Assembly: GCF_905171765.1 (NCBI RefSeq)
Contig: NC_053392.1
Location: forward strand, 369,067,442-369,131,441
Length of the DNA stretch: 64,000 nucleotides
Origin: Bufo bufo
Lineage: Eukaryota; Chordata; Amphibia; Anura; Bufonidae
Direction: 5' to 3'
This document shows positions 56,848-64,000 of the stretch, in pieces. The position numbers and the translations under genes are program-made. Position 1 is the first letter of the stretch. Every line of letters starts with the position of its first letter. Under the pieces are notes generated by a model that worked only from the letters and a program-made list of their open reading frames with translations, searched no databases and had not been told where the DNA came from.

Positions 56848-58472
56848 CAGCGGATATAAAAAGTCTACACACCCGTCAAAATGTCAGGTTTCTGTGATGT
56901 AAAAAAATGAGACAAAGATAAATCATTTCAGAACTTTTTCCATCTTTAATGTGACCTATAAACTGTAGCACTCAATTGAATAACAAACTAAAAATCTTTT
57001 AGGTAGAAGGAAAAAAACAAAAAGAACTACATAAGTGTTGCATAAGTGTGCTCGCCCTCTTATAACAGGGGATGTAGCTGTGTTCAGAATTAAGCAATCA
57101 CATTCAAAATCATGTTAAATAGGAGTCAGCATACACCTGCCATCATTTAAAGTGCCTCTGATTAGCCCTAAATAAAGTTCAGCTGCTCTAGTTGGTCTTT
57201 CCTGAAATTTTTTTAGTCGCATCCCATAGCAAAAGCCATGGTCCACAGAGAGCTTCCAAAGCATCAGAGGGATCTCATTGTTAAAAGGTATCAGTCAGGA
57301 GAAGGGTACAAAAGAATTTCCAAGGCATTAGATATACCATGGAACACAGTGAAGACAGTCATCATCAAGTGGAGAAAATATGGCACAACAGTGACATTAC
57401 CAAGAACTGGACGTCCCTCCAAAATTTATGAAAAGACGAGAAGAAAACTGGTCTGGGAGGCTACCAAGAGGCCTACAGCAACATTAAAGGAGCTGCAGGA
57501 ATATCTGTACTGGTACATGTGGTACATGTGACAACAATCTCCCATATTCTTCATATGTCTGGGCTATGGGGTAGAGTGGCAAGACGAAAGCCTTTTGTTA
57601 TGAAGAAAAACATCCAAGCCAGGCTATTTTGCAAAAACACATCTGAAGTCTCCCAAAAGCATGTGGGAAAAGGTGTTATGGTCTGATGAAGCCAAGGTTG
57701 AACTTTTTGGCCATAATTCCAAAAGATATGTTTGGCGCAAAAACAATACTGCACATCACCAAAAGAACACCATACCCACAGTGAAGCATGGTAGTGGCAG
57801 CATCATGCTTTAGGGCTGTTTTTCTTCAGCTGGAACTGGGGCCTTAGTTAAGCTAGAGGGAATTATGAACAGTTCCAAATACCAGTCAATATTGGCACAA
57901 AACCTTCAGGCTTCTGCTAGAAAGCTGAACATGAAGAGGAACTTCATATTTCAGCATAACAACGACCCAAAGCATACATCCCAATCAACAAAGGAATGGC
58001 TTCACCAGAAGAAGATTACAGTTTTGGAACGGCCCAGCCAGAGCCCAGACCTGAATCCGATTGAAAATCTGTGGGGCGATCTGAAGAGGGCTGTGCACAG
58101 GAGATGCCCTCGCAATCTGACAGATTTGGAGTGTTTATGAAAAGAAGAGTGGGCAAATCTTGCCAAGTCAAAATGTGCCATGCTGATGGACTCATACCCA
58201 AAAAGACTGAGTGCTGTAATAAAATCAAAAGGTGCTTCAACAAAGTATTAGTTTAAGGGTGTGCACACTTATGCAACCATATTATTTTATTCTTATATTT
58301 TTTCTTTCCCTCTACCTAAAAGATTTCAGTGTGTTTTTCAATTGAGTTGTACAGTTTATAGGTCACATTAAAGGTGGAAAATGGTCTGAAATGATTTATC
58401 TTTGTCAAATTTTTTTACATCACAGAAACCTGAAAATTTTAACAGGGGTGTGTAGACTTTTTATATCCAATG
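56848..58472 (+). mobile_element. Tc1-like transposon with ~200 bp inverted repeats
   Basis: 1625 bp between TA at 56846-56847 and 58473-58474. The ends GATATAAAAAGTCTACACACC and its mirror agree, and the inverse similarity extends inward past TTTCTGTGATGTAAAAAAAT and TAGGTAGAAGG/CTACCTAAAAG. Long TIRs of the IR/DR type are usual for Tc1 elements of fish and frogs. Confidence 0.92.
57238..58250 (+). pseudogene. Tc1 (DD34E-type) transposase with Asp-to-Asn at the catalytic site
   Basis: The N-terminal part (57238-57531) has MVHRELPKHQRDLIVKRYQ, ALDIPWNTVKTVI and the GRPSKI hook, covering the paired-like DNA-binding domain. The middle keeps [15 protein letters not shown] in another frame. The C-terminal part (57865-58140) has NFIFQHNNDPKHTSQST and SPDLNPIENLWGDLK. 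The second catalytic Asp is replaced by Asn (AAC at 57958-57960), where Tc1 proteins have DND. There is also a TAG near 57810 and frame changes near 57515. The copy is inactive. Confidence 0.88.
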
Positions 58473-58474
58473 TA

Positions 58475-60975
58475 GATCACAATAAATTAACAAGGTTTGC
58501 CATTGTCATGCTATTAAAAAAAATCATCCGCACAAGCATGGCACCACCTAGTGTTCAAAGTCCACAGTGATGTGCACATCCACCTAATGAGCTATGTGCT
58601 GGTGGTCAGGCATGTCCAGTCACTCTTCCGACAGTCGGGTCTGCATAATTCTGATCACCTCTGTTTACTGCAGAGCAACTAATAGATATGACCTTCTGGT
58701 TGTCATAAAAGACCTAGACCCAAGTTTATTTTATATTCATTGGTTTATGAGGAAGGGTATGCTGTGGATGTTATAAAGTGTCTCTGTTTGTTACTTTAGA
58801 TCGTGTTTCCGATTAACAAGGAAAGTAAGAAGCAACCATATTGTCAGCTGCCAGAGGGGGGAAGGTGACTGATTTTGTACAGAGCTCACCTCTACTAGTT
58901 TACAGTAGCAGCAGTACCAACACGAACATAAGGAAGCAAAAATGATGAAAGAACCATTTTCTATGCCACAAGCAGTATACATTACTTTAAAACAGCTGTT
59001 CACATTGCATTTTAGAACTTTTAGGACTAGAGCCACTGCAATAGCATGGCAGTATAGCTGAGAATGCTTCCTGCTGTGCTGAAAGTGTATTGTAAGTGGA
59101 CAAATGGCACCATTACGAATCTGCGACGTGTCAACTGCGTGCCATGTGCCATTGATGTGAGAGGTTAATGTCGGCTATGTTCGATATGCTCTAAAAGGTT
59201 TTTAAGAGGTGAACCTGCACTTTAAATTTATTTTATACATTATAAAAGAAACATATTTAACACTTGCAACATTATACCCATAAATATTGCATCTGTGCCC
59301 TAAGTATCCAGCATTTTCTGTACTATTAATTCTCAAATTAGACTCGTAAAATAAAATCATCAGGAAGAATCTCGTGGCATTGCTTTTGGAATTTTTACAG
59401 GTTTGTGATATTCGGATTTTAGCTTCTTCTGTGTGCTTTTATTGCATGCCTAAAACTAAACAAATAAATGTACTTCTTAGAAGCCAGCTTTTTTATGCTG
59501 CACATTATTCTTCACTGTGCAGTGAAAAGATGAGTCTAGGAGGATTTAAAGTAAAAGCTTTTACTAAGTGTAATAATTCTAATGCATGTTTGAATAAATA
59601 CAGTCACAAAATGAGCGTGAAATTGCTTTGTTGTGTACGGCCAAGAATAACTGTTTTATTGTTCCCTTTTAGCACGGCTTCAGTGTTGTATAAAATAGCT
59701 TGAGATTGTTTCGGTTGCCAACCAAGATCGCACATAAAGTCATTTGCTATATATATTTTTTTATTTCTTTGAAATATATAGTTCTTGGAAAGCTTTGAGT
59801 ATTTTCTGCTGCCCAAGAGGAGTGAAAGGAGGATGGAAATAGTAGTTATGGCTCCCTAAGGCCCTGCAGTGATTGGAGGGTGCACCCTTTCTTCCCTAAG
59901 GGGCACACCCTAGTATTGGATTTTCTGTCTAGTGGTAGTTGGGTTGTTGTTGATGTTAGGTGTTTGTCTTGGTGCAAGGAAGGAGAACAGGTGCAATGGC
60001 TAGCAAATAGTTGAGTCAGTGACCAGGTCAGTTGGTATCAATAAATAAGTCTCTCTTTACTAAAGTGCAGGATAGGAATAGTAGTACATCCGACAATAAC
60101 AAAGCACAGTTCCATGGCATATAACACAGTGTGCATGTATCACGCTGTCCCTCAACAGAACAATAGGCATGCAATTAGGTACCTGTTTCTGCAGTTCCTC
60201 CGCTGAGTGGTACAGATATAAGACATGGTGGGCCAAACCATCTGAAAGTGTGAAGGGGGTGAGTTAGCAATGTTCCTTCTCACAGCAGTAAAGTCTCTCG
60301 GCCATAAATGTGCACAATACCTTGCTGACTGACTCCAATACATGGCTTTGTCGATTCTGGACCATCTGATTTCCTTCTCTCTGGAGCACTTCTGATGATA
60401 AAGTAACTTCCTGGGTTGTAAATAAAGGCTCTCTGACTTTGGGTCTAGCTTTGAGGAGCTTGCACATGTAGGTCTTCAGTGTAACACTGCTAAGAACAGA
60501 CTACCTACTGACTAACCAGGTCGTGGACAGGTACATCTCTTGGCAACCTAGCAGGATGATCGAAGGTGTTAGCCTTTAATTGTCCATAAAATTCTATTAG
60601 GTACACAAATATTGCAAACCACAATATTTAACTTAGCAATATAAAATAACATCAGTTAAACCTTTGCAGTGACCTAGTTCTTGGGTAATGCATATTGATA
60701 TGTCTGCTAATGCAAATGATTTCACTCCAAAAGGCCTGTGGTATAAAGAATGTCCTTATGCTCAAATAATATGTGTTAGTGGCTCTGTAACTATGTTCTT
60801 GTCCCACTCATTATTACAATTTTGTCCATGTGCAATAGAAAACATTGTACTTTTTAGAGGCAGTGAGTACAAAAACAACAATTCCTTAAAATGTTATCAG
60901 AATTGCCCTTTTTTACAGAGGAAATTCTTCTATAATAACATGCAAAGATGTATGGAGTTATATATTCGTAATGGG
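58475..60975. other. Intron, with a possible unresolved repeat at about 59860-60560
   Basis: 58475-59850 shows nothing recognisable. Part of 59860-60560 (CTAAGGGGCACACCC; AATAAATAAGTCTCTC; GGTTGTAAATAAAGGCTC) is GC-richer and could be an antisense LTR or other repeat, but no ends or target duplication were found. Confidence 0.35.
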
Positions 60976-60976
60976 T

Positions 60977-61791
60977 CATTTATCAAACTGGTGTAAAGTA
61001 GAACTGGCATAGTTGCCTGTAGCAACCAATCAGATTCTATTGTCACGAGGGTGTCGAGGACCACGCCTGACTCCGTTATACCCGGGGTCAGGAAGTCGCA
61101 GCGGTTGGCTGCACGCTCTATTTAAGATAGGGCTGTTTTCCTTATGGTAGCTTTCTGGGTTTGCTTAGCAAACCCTTTTGGCTCACTCAGGGATCCGTAG
61201 CTCCTTCTCCTCAGCTGTTCCTTGTCCAGCACTCCCAGACCTCCTTATATTTCTCTCTCACACTTCTCTGGTTGCCAGAGATAGAGCTTCCTGCCTGGAC
61301 ATCTATTCTGACCTTCTGGAGCTGTGTTGCTGCGTTCGCTGGTAGTTGGTCCAGTACGCTACCCTCCAGATCCCTGTTGGACCTTTTTGGTTTATTGTGG
61401 TCGCCCACCTGGGTGTATGTGTTTGTATGTTTTGTCTGTCCTCTCCCTGGTGTTTCCCTCTTAGTGATAGTGGTGTGGACTAGCGATCCCACCGGCCTGT
61501 TCACTATCCAGGGCTCATATTAGGGAAAGCCAGGGTTTAGGCACGCGATCGCCGCACGGGTGAGGAACCCGTCTAGGGACGTCAGGGCAGTCAGGTGCCA
61601 GCCGCAAGGTGAGTTAGGGGTCACCACCTTTTCCTCTCTCTTGGGCAGGGCTTTCCCTGTTTTCCTCCCTGTGCGTGTCGTCGGTCATTACATCTATCTT
61701 TCATTTTGGACAGCTCCTTTGGAAAATGTAAGGTGGAATCTGATTGGTTGATATGGGCACCTAAGTCAGTTTGACATCACACCAGTTTGAT
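60977..61791. mobile_element. Palindromic MITE interrupted by a solo LTR
   Basis: TATCAAACTGGTGTAAAGTA at the left is mirrored by CACACCAGTTTGATA at the right; GCAACCAATCAGATTC is mirrored by GAATCTGATTGGTTG. Without the LTR it is about 160 bp and nearly palindromic. Confidence 0.85.
61041..61692 (+). mobile_element. Solo LTR with 5-bp target duplication
   Basis: 652 bp, starting TGTCACGAGGGTG and ending CGGTCATTACA. TCTAT occurs directly on both sides (61036-61040 and 61693-61697). A TATA-like CTATTTAAGATAG lies at ~61118. No internal region, primer-binding site or coding sequence is present. TG..CA ends and a 5-bp duplication suit Gypsy-type LTRs. Confidence 0.82.
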
Positions 61792-63260
61792 AGCTGATTC
61801 CAATACTGTTTGCCTTGTAGATCCATCAGAATCATGTAGTCTGTCAAGGAAACCGAATTATGATGTGTCATCCACCTGTGGTAGGCAGCTGGTTTGGCCT
61901 CTGCATTTATGTTTCAGTGCAGCTGAACATTTGCAATGATATCTAGTGGCATATCTTCCATGGAGGAAGCCCACATGACCTCTACAGCTCCTGTAGGGGA
62001 AGGGGTGCACTGAGCTGCTTTCACTGCTTCCCGTTCCCAAAAAAAGTGAAATGAATTTCCGGCAGCTGCCGCTAGGGGAAGCTTACTGCATAGAGATTTA
62101 TACAGCTCATATTAAGTTCTTTTGGAGATGTATAAATTCATAGATATGAAGCTCCCCCTATTGGTGGCTCAGATAGCTAGACCTTTTTCATTTACAATGG
62201 GATATGGATGATGCTTACAGGAGGATAATAAGACTATTGGTGGTTTTATAGCATATGCTATGAAACCAGCAGAAATACATTCACAAATAAAAGGCTTAGA
62301 ATTAAAACCGACATGTGCAGCTGTATTGAACAGATGTTTAACTGTCTCCACTGTAACAGCGGTTCAATGCATTTATTAAAAGCACATTTTTGAGAGTATT
62401 TTTTCCAATGTTATATTTGTTTCATAAACAACTATGGATAGATGTTATCTTTAATTCAATAGACATTTTTTACATATGCACTGCATGTTTGAATAATGTA
62501 TCTTCATTTTTTATGCCTTTTTTGGCTAATGCAGCATGCTCTAGGGGTTACAATAAAAAAAAAAAAAAAAAGTTGCAAAAGAGATCTTTTCAAACTTATC
62601 AGAGCTTACTTGTACAAACATTTGCAACTTTTACCCCACTCACTCCAGTTTTGAGAGGACATAGTTCGCTATGTTAATGAAATATAGGCCAGATTTAAGA
62701 AATAAAAAAATCTCACAATGTCACAAGTTAAGTAACGCCAATGGGGGTAGGGGAGGGGGGAGACATAAAAACTAGAGTAATATCTCTAGGCTGTAGTTAA
62801 AGATGCACCTAAATTATCAAACAACAGTTTTGATTTTGATAAATTTCATGCAAATAATGGCAATGCAGGCTCAAGCAAAACTGACTTACAAGTTCCTCTC
62901 TCCCCTATTTATGAAGAAAGCTTTAGAAAAGTGACAGAAAACAATGCCAGGTTCAACTATGCCTCAGTAACTGACCTAAAGTTCCAAAGTGGCATTATAA
63001 ATTTTGCCATGGGGCAAAATTTGTGTATGCCCTTGATCGTATCCCTTGCATAGTTGCATACTGCATTTTTTACATTGACTTCCATTACAAGAAAAAATAT
63101 ATACTGTGCAGTATGTTTCTTTCTCTGTGCAGATCTATTGTAAATTGTAGCAGGCTACACATTTTTATATAGTGAAAAAATTGTATTTACCAGTGAAACA
63201 CATTCTAAAAGGAAACCTTTTTGTCAACCCTTTTTGTCATTACTGTGTAGGTATATACAA
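61792..63260. other. Intron, no recognised feature
   Basis: AT-rich, with an A17-type run at about 62556-62572. No exon recognised. Confidence 0.4.
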
Positions 63261-63263
63261 ATA

Positions 63264-63595
63264 CTGCACCTTGAAAAAGTATTCATATTCCTTCAACTTT
63301 TTCACATTCATATTACACCCACAAACAAATGTATTTCATTGAGATTTTATGTGACCAACACAAAGTAGCAAGTATGTACAGTATGTGTGAAGTGAAAAGA
63401 AAATACATGGTTTTTAATAAATAAAAATCTGGAAAGTGTGGCATGCATTTGTATTCAGCCCCCTTGCTACACACATACTTGTTACTTTGTGTTGGTCGAT
63501 CACAGAAAATCTCAATAAAATACATTTAAGTTCGTGGGTGTAACATGAAAGAATTGTGAATATTCAAGGGGTATAAATACTTTTTCAAGGAGCTG
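63264..63595. mobile_element. Internally deleted Tc1-like element (MITE)
   Basis: CTTGAAAAAGTATTCATA at the left and ATAAATACTTTTTCAAGGAG at the right are inverse copies; TATTTCATTGAGATTTTATG and its mirror follow inward. TA flanks are at 63262-63263 and 63596-63597. At 332 bp nothing of a transposase is left. Confidence 0.8.
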
Positions 63596-63790
63596 TATGT
63601 TAGGTTTTACTGCTGTGCTTGCCAGCAAAGTTCCACAAACATGATATGAATTTTGCTTTTATATTAATCTGGCAACTAAGTATAGTTCCTGCAGCCCTAG
63701 AACACTTTAAAAAAAATCCTCCGGCTGAAGAAGTCCATATTGATATTAATATTGTATGAGTGAACATATAAGTTCCTTTAAAATGCCTTT

Positions 63791-64000
63791 AGGCCTCATG
63801 CACACAGCCGCGTTTTTTTCCACATCTGATCAACATTTTTTGAGCATCGGATGTGGACCCATTAATTTCAATAGGGTTGTAACATATGCAGACAGCACAC
63901 CATGTGCATCCCGAAAAAAATATAGAACATGTCCTATTCTTGCCCATTTTGCAGACAAGAATAGGCATTTTTACAATTGTTCATGCACAAATTGCGGGAT
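63791..64000. mobile_element. MITE of the CCGCA family, cut by the window end
   Basis: Begins AGGCCTCATGCACACAGCCG and contains GGACCCATTAATTTCAATAG and ATAGAACATGTCCTATTCTT, as in the 34644 and 52241 copies. The right end lies beyond the window. Confidence 0.65.

Noticed and set aside
56840..57060. Possible LAMA2 exon after the MITEs
   Set aside because: The sequence is the left inverted repeat of a Tc1 transposon, mirrored at 58260-58472.

Overview
This 64 kb window is vertebrate genomic DNA, most probably from an anuran amphibian. The only host gene I can support is LAMA2 (laminin alpha-2 chain), read on the + strand. Four consecutive coding exons, at 4349-4542, 7512-7654, 25682-25780 and 34032-34143, join in frame through consensus splice sites. 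They encode the last laminin EGF-like repeat of the short arm and the start of the coiled-coil domain II. The next exon was not found, so the last intron is at least 29.8 kb. The frog assignment is an inference: it rests on the repeat mixture (many palindromic MITEs, hAT, Tc1/mariner, CR1 and L1 LINEs, LTRs) and on a laminin sequence that is close to, but clearly diverged from, mammalian LAMA2.

Everything else is intron, and most of it is transposon-derived. Intron 1 in the window (1-4348) and intron 2 (4543-7511) hold small foldback MITEs. Intron 3 (7655-25681) holds a truncated hAT transposon whose right end is at 20510. Inside it is a foldback element with ~415-428 bp arms, inside that a nearly full-length L1-clade LINE (13443-18592), and inside the LINE 3' region an LTR-like insertion (17591-18233): four levels of nesting. 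Intron 4 (25781-34031) holds a second, almost end-to-end hAT element (26493-31388) with an 8-bp target duplication.

Intron 5 (34144 to the end) holds, in order: a hammerhead-like hairpin; MITEs; an LTR-like element; a foldback element interrupted by a CR1 3' fragment; an exact head-to-tail duplication of a 3133-bp unit that carries a DD35E Tc1/mariner transposon and a minisatellite; a CR1 5' fragment; a Tc1 copy with a lost catalytic aspartate; a solo LTR nested in a palindromic MITE; and a deleted Tc1 derivative.

All transposase and reverse transcriptase reading frames carry stops or frameshifts, so I see no intact mobile-element protein. I found no tRNA, rRNA, CRISPR array or operon. The most informative structures are the nesting order, the near-identical tandem duplication, a perfect 28-bp inverted repeat at the L1 5' junction, a run of successive hairpins in the hAT element, and two degenerate hammerhead-like cores. 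I see no convincing previously undescribed gene system.
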